DNA of 64,000 nucleotides from assembly GCF_947501665.1 (NCBI RefSeq), contig NZ_CANMWS010000013.1, forward strand, positions 62,001 to 126,000, given 5' to 3'. The position numbers and the translations under genes are program-made. Source of the stretch: an uncultured Shewanella sp. (GTDB lineage: Bacteria; Pseudomonadota; Gammaproteobacteria; Enterobacterales; Shewanellaceae). Below, in pieces: positions 52,886 to 61,694 of the stretch (its first letter is position 1; every line of letters starts with the position of its first letter). Below the pieces are notes generated by a model. It saw nothing but the letters and a program-made list of their open reading frames with translations. It did no database searches and was not told the origin of the DNA.

Positions 52886-55036
52886 TTAGGCTTGGTAATA
52901 GCTACCGTTATTGGCTGCCAATTCACGCATAGCGTCTGTTACCTGATATAGGCCACCTAAGTGAGCATATTTGTCGGCTAATGCGACAAAATTAGCAACG
53001 CCCATAGTATCAAGGTAACGGAATACCCCTCCTCTAAAAGGAGGGAAACCAATACCATAAACAAGACCCATATCGGCTTCAGCGGGTGAAGCTATGATGC
53101 CTTCTTCTAAACAACGTACAGTTTCAATGATCATTGGGATCATAGTACGGGCAATAATTTCATCACTTTCAAATGTTTTTGTATCGCCAAAAGCAGTGTT
53201 GAGTAATTCATAACTGCTTGGGTCAATATCTTTCTTAGGCTTTCCACGGCGATCAACAGAATAAGCATAGAAGCCTTTAGTGTTCTTTTGACCTAAGCGA
53301 TCATGGTTGAATAAGACATCAACGGCATCTTTACTTGGTTTTGCCATGCGATCAGGGAAACCTTCAGCCATAACGGCTTGGGCATGGTGGGCTGTGTCTA
53401 AGCCGACAACATCCAGCAAATAAGCGGGCCCCATTGGCCAACCAAATTGTTTTTCCATCACTTTGTCGATAGCGCTAAAGTCTGCTCCATCGGTTAACAA
53501 ACCATTAAAGCCGGCAAAATAAGGGAAAAGAACACGGTTGACGAAAAAGCCGGGACAATCATTAACGACAATGGGGGTCTTACCCATTTTACTGGCATAG
53601 ACAACCACTGAAGCAACGGTTTCTTCAGATGTATCTTCACCTCGAATGACTTCGACAAGTGGCATTTTGTGCACAGGGTTGAAGAAGTGCATACCACAAA
53701 AGCGCTCAGGTTTCTTCAAGCTTTTGGCAAGTAAATTAATCGAAATAGTTGATGTATTAGAGGCCAGGATTGCATCATCACTGACTTGTTGCTCAACTTC
53801 CGCTAATACTGTTGCTTTTACTTTTGGATGCTCAACAACGGCTTCAACAATCACATCAACATTTTTTACTGCACCATAGTCTAAGGTTGGGGTGATGTTA
53901 TTGAGCACTTTCGCCATTTTTTCTGGGGTACTGCGGCCGCGCTTAATCTGACTCGTTAACAGTTTAGAGGCTTCACTTAAGCCTAAATCTAATGCTGGTT
54001 GTGCAATATCTTTCATAATGATCGGCGTGCCTTTGCTGGCACTTTGGTAGGCAATACCTCCTCCCATTATTCCTGCACCTAATACAGCGGCTTGATCTAT
54101 TTTCTTCGCTTGTTTGCCGGCTTTTTTCGCCTTGCCTTTTACAAATTGGTCATTTAGGAAAATGCCAATGAGTGATTTAGCAACATCGCTTTTAGCTAGC
54201 GCTAAGAAAGCATTATGTTCAACTTTTAATGCGTCTGCACGAGTGCTCAGTGCGGCTTGCTCAATAACATTAACCGCAGCCATTGGTGCTGGATAATGTT
54301 TACCTGCGACTTTAAAGACCATGCCTTTTGCGGTAGTAAATGACATTATGGCTTCTAATTTAGGCAGGTTTAGTGGTGCTTGTTTTTTCGCGCGGCGATC
54401 TTGCCAGTCAAGCTTTTCGGCTAGTGCATCTTGCAGCATTTGTAAGGCTGCCGTTTTGAGGTGTTCTGGTTCAACGACGGCGTCAATGACACCGACACTT
54501 AACGCAGCATTCGGGCGGTGTTCTTTACCTGTGGTGATCCACTCTAAGGCATTATCGGCACCAATAACACGAGGTAGGCGCACTGTTCCGCCAAAACCTG
54601 GAATAAGGCCTAGTTTAGTTTCTGGTAAGCCAATTCGTGCATTGGTGTCAGCGATACGAAAATCTGTTGCGAGTATGGTTTCACATCCGCCACCGAGTGC
54701 AAAACCATTAACCGCTGAAATAGTTGGAAAAGGTAAGTCTTCGAGTTTATTAAAAATGGCATTAGTTTTTTCGAGCCAAGCAATGATAGTAGCGTCATCT
54801 TGGGCGAATAAGCCGAGAAACTCTGTGATATCAGCACCAACGATAAAAGTCTGTTTACCAGAGCTTAAATACAGTGCTTGAATGTTTGAATGCGTCATGA
54901 TGCTATCGAGTGCAGCATCAAATGATTCGAGTGTTTCTTTATCGAATTTGTTTACCGAGCCTGGTGCATCAAAGCACAGGTGTGCGATATTACCCTCAAG
55001 TAACTCAACTTGAATTGTAGGACTTTGGTAGATCAT
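52886..55036 (-). CDS. fadB: FadB, fatty acid oxidation complex alpha subunit
   Basis: A 716-residue multifunctional enzyme. The ATG at 55036, with AAGGAAG upstream, is preferred to an upstream start at 55183 because it aligns with E. coli FadB (about 729 residues). Domains in order: enoyl-CoA hydratase/isomerase ([48 protein letters not shown]) and 3-hydroxyacyl-CoA dehydrogenase with the NAD-binding [21 protein letters not shown] and [15 protein letters not shown]. It acts with FadA in the soluble complex. It starts the fadBA operon. Confidence 0.98.
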   Translation of the reverse strand: MIYQSPTIQVELLEGNIAHLCFDAPGSVNKFDKETLESFDAALDSIMTHSNIQALYLSSGKQTFIVGADITEFLGLFAQDDATIIAWLEKTNAIFNKLEDLPFPTISAVNGFALGGGCETILATDFRIADTNARIGLPETKLGLIPGFGGTVRLPRVIGADNALEWITTGKEHRPNAALSVGVIDAVVEPEHLKTAALQMLQDALAEKLDWQDRRAKKQAPLNLPKLEAIMSFTTAKGMVFKVAGKHYPAPMAAVNVIEQAALSTRADALKVEHNAFLALAKSDVAKSLIGIFLNDQFVKGKAKKAGKQAKKIDQAAVLGAGIMGGGIAYQSASKGTPIIMKDIAQPALDLGLSEASKLLTSQIKRGRSTPEKMAKVLNNITPTLDYGAVKNVDVIVEAVVEHPKVKATVLAEVEQQVSDDAILASNTSTISINLLAKSLKKPERFCGMHFFNPVHKMPLVEVIRGEDTSEETVASVVVYASKMGKTPIVVNDCPGFFVNRVLFPYFAGFNGLLTDGADFSAIDKVMEKQFGWPMGPAYLLDVVGLDTAHHAQAVMAEGFPDRMAKPSKDAVDVLFNHDRLGQKNTKGFYAYSVDRRGKPKKDIDPSSYELLNTAFGDTKTFESDEIIARTMIPMIIETVRCLEEGIIASPAEADMGLVYGIGFPPFRGGVFRYLDTMGVANFVALADKYAHLGGLYQVTDAMRELAANNGSYYQA

Positions 55037-55549
55037 TGCTTGCTTCCTTTTTGCTTTAGAGCCACTCCCGCATATTAGATTCATTTTACAGTGGGAATGA
55101 TCTTCTATCTCACAGCAGCTTCGGCCATCATTTGACCACTTCCTTCCAGTGTGCTTAAAAAAAGAAAAAAATACAACACCCAATTTAAACGTATGTTTGA
55201 TTTTTGGCTGTAAAACAAGCTTTCCATTAGCGGAATTGACTAAAAGATCATTGTTATTGTTTAGAGCATGACTGATGATTTAGCTATAGCTAAATCTATA
55301 TATTTATTCAGTTTGGGATCCCATAGCGTATCAAAGAAGCGTGTTTTGTCTGCGACAATCAGGCTATTTTTATTTACAGATAACTTTATTGGTAAAGCTT
55401 TTGCGTTGTTCTAGTCTATTTGTGAATAATAATCGAGTGCCGTGTTAAACTAATGGTAAAAACGATTGCTTAGCTTTACTCATTTGGTTTTGGGTTTGTG
55501 CTGCATTTTATTTTCTTGTATTGCATTGATTAAAAATAGGATAGTAATT
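55037..55549. promoter_or_regulatory. fadB-pepQ divergent regulatory region
   Basis: The gap contains a PsrA-like site AAACGTATGTTTG at 55187-55199, matching the AAAC-N4-GTTTG pattern described for fatty-acid regulator PsrA in Pseudomonas and Shewanella. A GTGGTC half-site reminiscent of FadR lies closer to fadB. A perfect 20-bp palindrome at 55277-55296 resembles joined MITE ends. No gene is seen. Confidence 0.45.
55277..55296. repeat. 20-bp palindrome resembling two joined MITE ends
   Basis: GATTTAGCTATAGCTAAATC is perfectly palindromic and equals the outer 12 bases of the 51385-51650 element joined head to head at TATA. It may be an excision or deletion footprint of such an element. Confidence 0.55.
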
Positions 55550-56869
55550 ATGGATTTATTCGCTCAGCATTACCCTGAACATATTCAAATATTGAATCAA
55601 AGAGTGGCTGAAATTGTTTCAATAGAGGGGCTATCTGGGTTGGTGATTCATTCAGGTCGCCCGCAGCGTCAATTTTTAGATGATATGGATTATCCTTTTA
55701 AAGTGAATCCACAGTTTAAGGCTTGGTTGCCAATTATCGATAATCCGCATTGTTGGTTATTGGTGAATGGAACGGATAAGCCTACACTGTTATTTTATCG
55801 TCCTGTGGATTTTTGGCACAAAGTGGCAGATGCACCTGATGCATTTTGGTGTGAACATTTTAATATTCATATACTGACAAAAGTGGAAGATGTGGGAGAG
55901 TTATTGCCTAAAGGGCTTAAATCTTGGGCCTATATTGGTGAGCATGTTGATCTCGCTTTAGAACTGGGGATGGCATCATTTAATCCAAGTACTGTTATGA
56001 ATTATTTACATTTTCATCGTACTGTTAAAACTGAATATGAGCTTGAATGTCTGCGTGAAGCGAATCGTATTGCAGTGACTGGACATCAAGCGGCTAAAAA
56101 TGCGTTTTATCATGGCGCTTGTGAATTTGATATTCAGCAAGCTTATTTATCCGCGGTAGGCCAAACAGAAAATGAAATGCCTTACGGGAATATTGTCGCA
56201 CTTAATGAAAATGCCGCTATTTTACATTATACCGGACTTGCTCGAAAAAACCCTGAACATCGCCATTCTTTTCTTATCGATGCTGGTGCTCAGTGCCATG
56301 GTTATGCATCGGATATTACTCGCACTTACTCTTTTGAAAAAAATCAATTTGATGATCTTGTGATGCAAATGGATAATGTGCAGCTGAGTATTATTGATAT
56401 GATGGCCCCCAGTGTTAATTATGTGGATCTGCATATTGCTTGCCATGAGAAAATTGCTCAATTATTACTAAACGCTAAATTGGCTGTTGGTGATAAACAA
56501 GGCTTGATAGAACAGGGGATAACCCGTGCTTTTTTCCCTCATGGGCTTGGTCACATGTTAGGGCTTCAGGTACATGATATGGGGGGATTCTTAGGGGATG
56601 ATAAGGGGACGCACATTGCTTCACCTGCTGCGCATCCTTTTCTTCGTTGTACGAGAACATTAACCGCTAATCAAGTACTGACTATTGAGCCAGGTTTGTA
56701 TATTATTGATTCATTATTGTCTGAACTGAAGCAAGATAAGCGTCAGTATCAAGTGAATTGGGATGTGGTTGAACAATTACGTTATTTTGGCGGCATACGA
56801 ATAGAAGATAATGTTATTGTACATCATGGGCATAATGAAAACATGACCCGTGAGGCGGGGCTAAATTAA
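55550..56869 (+). CDS. pepQ: PepQ, Xaa-Pro dipeptidase (prolidase)
   Basis: A 439-residue metallopeptidase. The ATG at 55550 is chosen over 55466 because homologues start MDxLAxHYxxHIxxLNxR and the upstream sequence reads like chance hydrophobic codons. The dinuclear-metal ligands are seen in [20 protein letters not shown] (two Asp), [13 protein letters not shown] (His) and the two glutamates in TIEPGLYI and RIEDNVIV. It hydrolyses X-Pro dipeptides. The order fadB-pepQ-yigZ-trkH-hemG is conserved in Shewanella. Confidence 0.97.
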   Translation: MDLFAQHYPEHIQILNQRVAEIVSIEGLSGLVIHSGRPQRQFLDDMDYPFKVNPQFKAWLPIIDNPHCWLLVNGTDKPTLLFYRPVDFWHKVADAPDAFWCEHFNIHILTKVEDVGELLPKGLKSWAYIGEHVDLALELGMASFNPSTVMNYLHFHRTVKTEYELECLREANRIAVTGHQAAKNAFYHGACEFDIQQAYLSAVGQTENEMPYGNIVALNENAAILHYTGLARKNPEHRHSFLIDAGAQCHGYASDITRTYSFEKNQFDDLVMQMDNVQLSIIDMMAPSVNYVDLHIACHEKIAQLLLNAKLAVGDKQGLIEQGITRAFFPHGLGHMLGLQVHDMGGFLGDDKGTHIASPAAHPFLRCTRTLTANQVLTIEPGLYIIDSLLSELKQDKRQYQVNWDVVEQLRYFGGIRIEDNVIVHHGHNENMTREAGLN

Positions 56870-57077
56870 TCAATATTAAGCACCGTCAATACGAGCCATT
56901 TTAACTGAAAAGTGAGAATGGCTTTTTATTTACCGATTTTTTACTCTTTGTTTTAGAGCTCTTTATTAAAAAAGGACTTAGATGCCTAGGTAACATTTTT
57001 TATACCGTGATTAAAGCATGTTTAGTTCGAACATAGTTTTACCACGAAAAGATCAACTGCCCCTATCGAGTTAAGGT

Positions 57078-57698
57078 ATGAATGTGAGTGAGTGTTATTT
57101 AATTCCGACTAGCGAGTGTATGGTAGAAGAAGCAATCAAACATAGTCGGTTTATCTCCATTTTGTTTCACTGCCCAGATCCTCACGTGATGAAAGTGCAA
57201 TTAGAAAAGGTTAAGCATCGCTATCCTAATGCAAGTCACTATTGCTATGCTTTTGTATGTGGCCAGCCAAAATCAACGTTGTCATCAGGTTTTAGTGATG
57301 ATGGTGAGCCTTCTGGTAGTGCTGGAAGACCTATGTTAGCGCATTTACAAGGCAGTGATATTGGCGAAATTGGCGTGATTGTTGTACGTTATTTTGGGGG
57401 GACAAAATTGGGTGTTGGTGGCCTTGTTCGAGCCTATAGCTCGGGTATTAAACAAGGATTAAAAATACTTAAAACGAGTCTAAAACAATTGCGTTATCCA
57501 GGTTTTGTCGAGTGTGAATATGCACAATTAACGGATGTAGAATATTATTTAGCTCAATATGATGCTGTTATTGAAGATAAGTTGTTTACTGATAAAGTTA
57601 AAGTGTCTTTTTCTATCGGAAAAGGATTTGAACAAGCACTGAATCGTGATCTTGCTACAATGAGTCAAGGTCACTTGGTTGCCACATTTACCCCTTAA
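57078..57698 (+). CDS. yigZ: YigZ/IMPACT-family protein
   Basis: A 206-residue protein. The UPF0029/Impact N-terminal domain is seen in IKHSRFISILFHCPDPHVMKVQLEKVKHRYPNASHYCYAFVCG, then SSGFSDDGEPSGSAGRPMLAHLQGSDIGEIGVIVVRYFGGTKLGVGGLVRAYS, the family signature (GEPSGTAGRP, YFGGxKLGxGGLxRAY). The role in bacteria is not settled; eukaryotic relatives affect translation control. It is followed by trkH after 18 bp. Confidence 0.96.
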   Translation: MNVSECYLIPTSECMVEEAIKHSRFISILFHCPDPHVMKVQLEKVKHRYPNASHYCYAFVCGQPKSTLSSGFSDDGEPSGSAGRPMLAHLQGSDIGEIGVIVVRYFGGTKLGVGGLVRAYSSGIKQGLKILKTSLKQLRYPGFVECEYAQLTDVEYYLAQYDAVIEDKLFTDKVKVSFSIGKGFEQALNRDLATMSQGHLVATFTP

Positions 57699-57716
57699 TA
57701 TAAGAAAGCAAAATGA

Positions 57717-59174
57717 ATGCAATATAGAACAATTATAAGAATTACCGGATTGCTTATTGGACTTTTTTCATTGTCTTTACTGCCTTCAGCGTGTATTGCG
57801 GTGATATATAAAGATGGTGGAGGCATGGCATTTATCAAGGCTTTTATGTTGAGCCTGATTTGTGGTTTCGCTCTTTGGTATCCCAATCGTCATTATAAAA
57901 AAGAGTTAAAGACCCGTGAGGGTTTTTTACTTGTGGTATTGTTCTGGGTGGTATTGGGCTCTATTGGTGCTGTTCCTTTTATTTTTACTAATCAACCCAA
58001 TTTAAGTTTTACCGATAGCTTTTTTGAGTCTTTCTCAGCATTAACGACTACGGGGGCAACCGTCATTGTTGGGCTGGATGTACTACCCAAAGCCATTTTG
58101 TTTTATCGGCATTTATTACAATGGTTGGGTGGAATGGGGATTATCGTACTTGCGGTGGCGATTTTACCTGTACTTGGTGTTGGGGGGATGCAGCTATATC
58201 GAGCCGAGATGCCCGGCCCCGTAAAAGACACTAAAATGACGCCAAGGATAGCCGAGACAGCCAAAGCCTTATGGTATATTTATGTATCATTAACGATTGC
58301 TTGTGCCTTGTGTTACCGCTTTGCTGGTATGGATATGTTTGATGCCATCTGTCATTCGTTTTCAACGATTGCGATTGGCGGCTTTTCTACTCATGATGCC
58401 AGCATTGGCTATTTTAATAGTACTGCTGTGAATATGACATGTGTGGTTTTTTTATTAATTGCAGCATTAAATTTTAGTTTACATTTTGCAGCTTTTTCTC
58501 GCCGAGGTATGGATTTACGTGTTTACTTTAAAGATGCAGAGTTTAAAGCACTTATTTTAATCCAATTATTCTTGGTGTTGATCACTTTCATTACCTTATT
58601 AAATAGTGGAATATATGATTCTAAGGAAGAAACACTAGATTATGCTGTGTTTCAAGCCGTTTCTATTTCAACGACAGCAGGTTTTAGCATTGAAAGCTTT
58701 CATGTATGGCCTCTTTTTTTGCCAATATTGCTTATTTTTTCAAGCTTTATTGGTGGAAGTGGGGGAGCTACAGCGGGTGGAATAAAAGTGATCCGTATTG
58801 TTTTATTGTTATTGCAAGGCTCTAGAGAACTAAAGCGTTTGGTGCATCCTAGAGGGCTGTTTTCAATTAAATTAAGTGGTAAAGCACTGCCTGATCGTGT
58901 GATTGATGCTATTTGGGGCTTCTTTTCTGCTTATGCATTAGTGTTTGTTGTTTGTATGCTTATTTTAATGGGGTTTGGATTGGATAATGTCACGGCTTTT
59001 AGTGCAACTGCTGCGTGTTTAAATAATTTAGGTCCAGGGCTTGGTGAGGTTGCGAGTAATTATGCCAGTATCAATGACGGTTCAAAATGGGTTTTAGTGG
59101 TGGCTATGTTATTTGGGCGACTAGAGGTCTTTACTTTGTTGGTGTTATTCACGCCTACATTTTGGCGCAATTAG
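57717..59174 (+). CDS. trkH: TrkH, potassium uptake protein
   Basis: A 485-residue inner-membrane protein of the Trk/HKT superfamily with four imperfect pore repeats: the selectivity loops appear as FSALTTTGATVIVGLD, HSFSTIAIGGFSTHD, ISTTAGFSIESF and AACLNNLGPGLGEV. It imports K+ with the TrkA regulator (not in this window). It is co-directional with yigZ and hemG. K+ uptake here complements the efflux antiporter at 4.9 kb. Confidence 0.97.
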   Translation: MQYRTIIRITGLLIGLFSLSLLPSACIAVIYKDGGGMAFIKAFMLSLICGFALWYPNRHYKKELKTREGFLLVVLFWVVLGSIGAVPFIFTNQPNLSFTDSFFESFSALTTTGATVIVGLDVLPKAILFYRHLLQWLGGMGIIVLAVAILPVLGVGGMQLYRAEMPGPVKDTKMTPRIAETAKALWYIYVSLTIACALCYRFAGMDMFDAICHSFSTIAIGGFSTHDASIGYFNSTAVNMTCVVFLLIAALNFSLHFAAFSRRGMDLRVYFKDAEFKALILIQLFLVLITFITLLNSGIYDSKEETLDYAVFQAVSISTTAGFSIESFHVWPLFLPILLIFSSFIGGSGGATAGGIKVIRIVLLLLQGSRELKRLVHPRGLFSIKLSGKALPDRVIDAIWGFFSAYALVFVVCMLILMGFGLDNVTAFSATAACLNNLGPGLGEVASNYASINDGSKWVLVVAMLFGRLEVFTLLVLFTPTFWRN

Positions 59175-59185
59175 AAGGTTTATTT

Positions 59186-59722
59186 ATGAGTCAAACTCTT
59201 ATTATTTACTCCACTGTCGATGGGCAAACTCAGGCTATTTGCCAGAAAATAAAAGACATCAATATACAAATGGGCAATGAAGTGACTTTGCTTTCTCTGT
59301 CTGATGCAAATCAAGCCACATTGAGCAATTACGATAAGATATTGATTGGTGCGAGCATACGCTATGGAAAACACCGAGCTGAGCTGTATCAATTTATTGA
59401 AGATAACCATGAGGTATTATCGTCAACGGTGAGTGGCTTTTTTTCAGTTAATGTTGTGGCGAGAAAGCCTGAGAAAAACACCCCTAAAACGAATCCTTAT
59501 ATGCTCAAATTTCTTCGGTTATCTTCTTGGAAACCACAAATTTTAGAAGTTTTTGCAGGAAAAATTGATTACCCCAAATACGGTTTTTTTGATCGATTTA
59601 TGATTCGGTTTATTATGAAAATGACCAAAGGACCGACTGATCTCAAAGGAACTTTTGAGTTTACGGATTGGGAGCAAGTATCACTATTTGCTGAACGTTT
59701 TGCTAAGCAAAAAATGGACTGA
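59186..59722 (+). CDS. hemG: HemG, menaquinone-dependent protoporphyrinogen IX dehydrogenase
   Basis: A 178-residue flavodoxin-like enzyme. The ATG at 59186 is used because AGAAGG precedes it and the FMN loop follows directly (TLIIYSTVDGQTQAICQKI). Other motifs are YDKILIGASIRYGKHRAELYQFI, SGFFSVNVVARKPEKNTPKTNPY and FAGKIDYPKYGFFDRFMIRFIMKMTKGPTD. It oxidises protoporphyrinogen in haem synthesis. It follows trkH by 11 bp. Confidence 0.97.
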   Translation: MSQTLIIYSTVDGQTQAICQKIKDINIQMGNEVTLLSLSDANQATLSNYDKILIGASIRYGKHRAELYQFIEDNHEVLSSTVSGFFSVNVVARKPEKNTPKTNPYMLKFLRLSSWKPQILEVFAGKIDYPKYGFFDRFMIRFIMKMTKGPTDLKGTFEFTDWEQVSLFAERFAKQKMD

Positions 59723-59744
59723 ACTATTCTCAATTACTTGGGAT

Positions 59745-59772
59745 AAAGGGCGTTATTTCACGTCCTTTTTTA
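59745..59772 (+). terminator. Terminator after hemG
   Basis: Stem AAAGGGCGT / ACGTCCTTT with one mismatch, a 6-base loop and a T-run, 23 bp after the hemG stop codon. It probably ends the pepQ-yigZ-trkH-hemG transcript. Confidence 0.7.
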
Positions 59773-60002
59773 TTTTAATTATCAGTTTTGTTTTCTTTAT
59801 TGGTGATTTTTATGACTTTCTTTTAGACTTGTGTATAAGTCTATTTTCTGACGACTTATCCATACTGTATTTATTCCCAGCATCTGCTCTATTCGTCACT
59901 ATTCTCTTGTTTTTGACTGTTTTTCATACCACTATTGGATAAAAATGACATTGTGGCCGCAGTCTATCAATGAAGGGGGCCTACTTTTTATTGGGGATAA
60001 CT

Positions 60003-61310
60003 ATGTTAACTAATGCAGCTAAACCGCTGGTCAAACTCGTGGAGCGCTATTTACCGGATCCATATATTTTCGTGCTCATTCTTAGCTTGATTGTAATGGC
60101 AGCTGCTATTTTTGTTGAGCAAAAGTCACCTATAGAAGTAGTTGAATATTGGGGAAATGGTTTTTGGGGGTTATTGACATTTTCTATGCAGATGCTTTTG
60201 GTGCTCATTGTTGGTTTTATTTTAGCCAGTAGTCCGCTGATTAAAAAAGGGCTTAACCATGCTGCTTGTTTGGCTAAAAATGCATCTCAAGCGATTTTAC
60301 TTGTGACTTTTGTGTCACTGCTGGCGAGTTGGATTAATTGGGGTTTTGGACTTGTCGTAGGGGCTTTATTTGCTAAAGCTATTGCACGAAAAGTGAAGGT
60401 GGATTATCGGTTACTTATCGCGAGTGTGTATTCAGGCTTTTTGGTTTGGCATGGTGGTTTATCAGGATCAATTCCATTGACGATTGCGACACCAGGTAAC
60501 TTTTCGGAATCATCCATTGGTCTTATTAGCACGAGTGAGACTATTTTTTCAGGTTTCAATTTAGCCTTAGTCGGGGTGCTATTTATTGTTGTTCCTTTGG
60601 TGAATCGTTGGATGTTACCTAAAGAAGAAGATAGTTTTTTTATTGATGAGAGTAAGCTTTTCGAAGTGCAGGAGCAAGCTGTTCATATTACGCGCCCTGC
60701 TGAGTATTTGGAGAATAGTCGATGGTTGGCTTATTTAATGGGGCTGTGTGGATTAGGGTATTTGGGGTATTATTTTTTTCAAGGAGGGGGAATAAATCTA
60801 AATATTATCAATTTATTGTTTCTTACTTTTGCCATTATTCTACATAAAACCCCACGAAGTTTTCTTAATAGTTTGAATGAAGCTGTTAAAAGTGGAGGAG
60901 GGATTATTATTCAGTTTCCTTTTTATGCGGGCATTATGGCTGTGATGACACAATCCGGATTGGCGGTGAGTATTTCACAAGGTTTTGTTGCTATTGCAGA
61001 TGCTAATACCTTGCCTTTTTGGAGTTTTTTGAGTGCGGGTATCGTTAATATGTTTGTGCCTTCGGGCGGTGGTCAGTGGGCTGTACAGGCGCCAGTGGTG
61101 TTACCTGCAGCTAAGTTACTGAATGCTGATGTTGCGCGTGTGGCGATGGGAGTCGCTTGGGGAGATGCTTGGACTAATATGATCCAGCCTTTTTGGGCAT
61201 TACCTATTTTGGCAATAGCAGGCTTAAAAGCGAAGGATATTATGGGATTTTGTTTAATGCAGTTAATTATCTCTGGGGTGATTATTAGTATTGCATTGAC
61301 GTGGTTTTAA
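60003..61310 (+). CDS. atoE: AtoE-family short-chain fatty acid transporter
   Basis: A 435-residue membrane protein with about ten to twelve segments. The ATG at 60003 has GGGGAT just upstream, better than the ATG 33 bases earlier. Family features are ERYLPDPYIFVLILSLIVM, VEYWGNGFWGLLTFSMQMLLVLIVGFILA, ASWINWGFGLVVGALFAK, WHGGLSGSIPLTIATPGN and FVPSGGGQWAVQAPVVLPAAKLL. It imports butyrate or acetoacetate-type acids, which fits the beta-oxidation genes upstream. No ato catabolic genes are visible. Confidence 0.9.
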   Translation: MLTNAAKPLVKLVERYLPDPYIFVLILSLIVMAAAIFVEQKSPIEVVEYWGNGFWGLLTFSMQMLLVLIVGFILASSPLIKKGLNHAACLAKNASQAILLVTFVSLLASWINWGFGLVVGALFAKAIARKVKVDYRLLIASVYSGFLVWHGGLSGSIPLTIATPGNFSESSIGLISTSETIFSGFNLALVGVLFIVVPLVNRWMLPKEEDSFFIDESKLFEVQEQAVHITRPAEYLENSRWLAYLMGLCGLGYLGYYFFQGGGINLNIINLLFLTFAIILHKTPRSFLNSLNEAVKSGGGIIIQFPFYAGIMAVMTQSGLAVSISQGFVAIADANTLPFWSFLSAGIVNMFVPSGGGQWAVQAPVVLPAAKLLNADVARVAMGVAWGDAWTNMIQPFWALPILAIAGLKAKDIMGFCLMQLIISGVIISIALTWF

Positions 61311-61352
61311 TTATAAGACTGGATAGGTTGAAAACTAAGCTGGATTATGAAT

Positions 61353-61384
61353 AAAGTGAATTGCTATCAAAAATTCACTTTTTT
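61353..61384 (+). terminator. Rho-independent terminator after atoE
   Basis: Perfect 10-bp stem AAAGTGAATT / AATTCACTTT with a 9-base loop and following T-run. Confidence 0.8.
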
Positions 61385-61596
61385 ATCAACTTTAGTCTAA
61401 TTTTTCAGTTAGATAGTGAGCTTATAATCGTTATTAATTATAGTGTTAATTGTAGCGTAAATTAAGAATAAAATAGTCATTTTTAATATTAAATCAACTA
61501 AAACTTGCTTCTCGTTCTCTATTAAAAACAATAAATCAATATATAGTGTAAGGGTTGACAAACCTTGACGTTAGTTTTTATCGGTTTACCAAAAAC

Positions 61597-61615
61597 GATA
61601 TTGAGAATCATTCTT
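61597..61615. promoter_or_regulatory. Fur-box-like operator
   Basis: GATATTGAGAATCATTCTT matches 15 of 19 positions of the consensus GATAATGATAATCATTATC, including the central symmetric core. It lies about 80 bp upstream of the urea-transporter/peptidase gene, suggesting iron control of that gene. The match is by eye and moderately strong. Confidence 0.5.
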
Positions 61616-61694
61616 CTTAATAATATTCTGTTTATCGAAAAGCAATGAATAATTGAATTGTTAGGATGATGTTTTTTGGAATGCTGAATATATT

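Larger units (their letters stand above)
61311..61694. other. Gap after atoE with terminator and Fur-box-like site
   Basis: This 384-base gap holds a terminator at 61353-61384 and a Fur-box-like sequence at 61597-61615, and otherwise AT-rich DNA without a gene. Confidence 0.6.

Noticed and set aside
55120-55145. FadR-like half-site (GTGGTC on the minus strand) upstream of fadB
   Set aside because: Only one half matches the consensus; the other half diverges, so no operator is claimed.
59655-59942. A 95-residue hydrophobic frame overlapping the end of hemG
   Set aside because: It overlaps hemG by 68 bp, spans the hemG terminator, has no ribosome site and its membrane-like composition follows from local AT richness.
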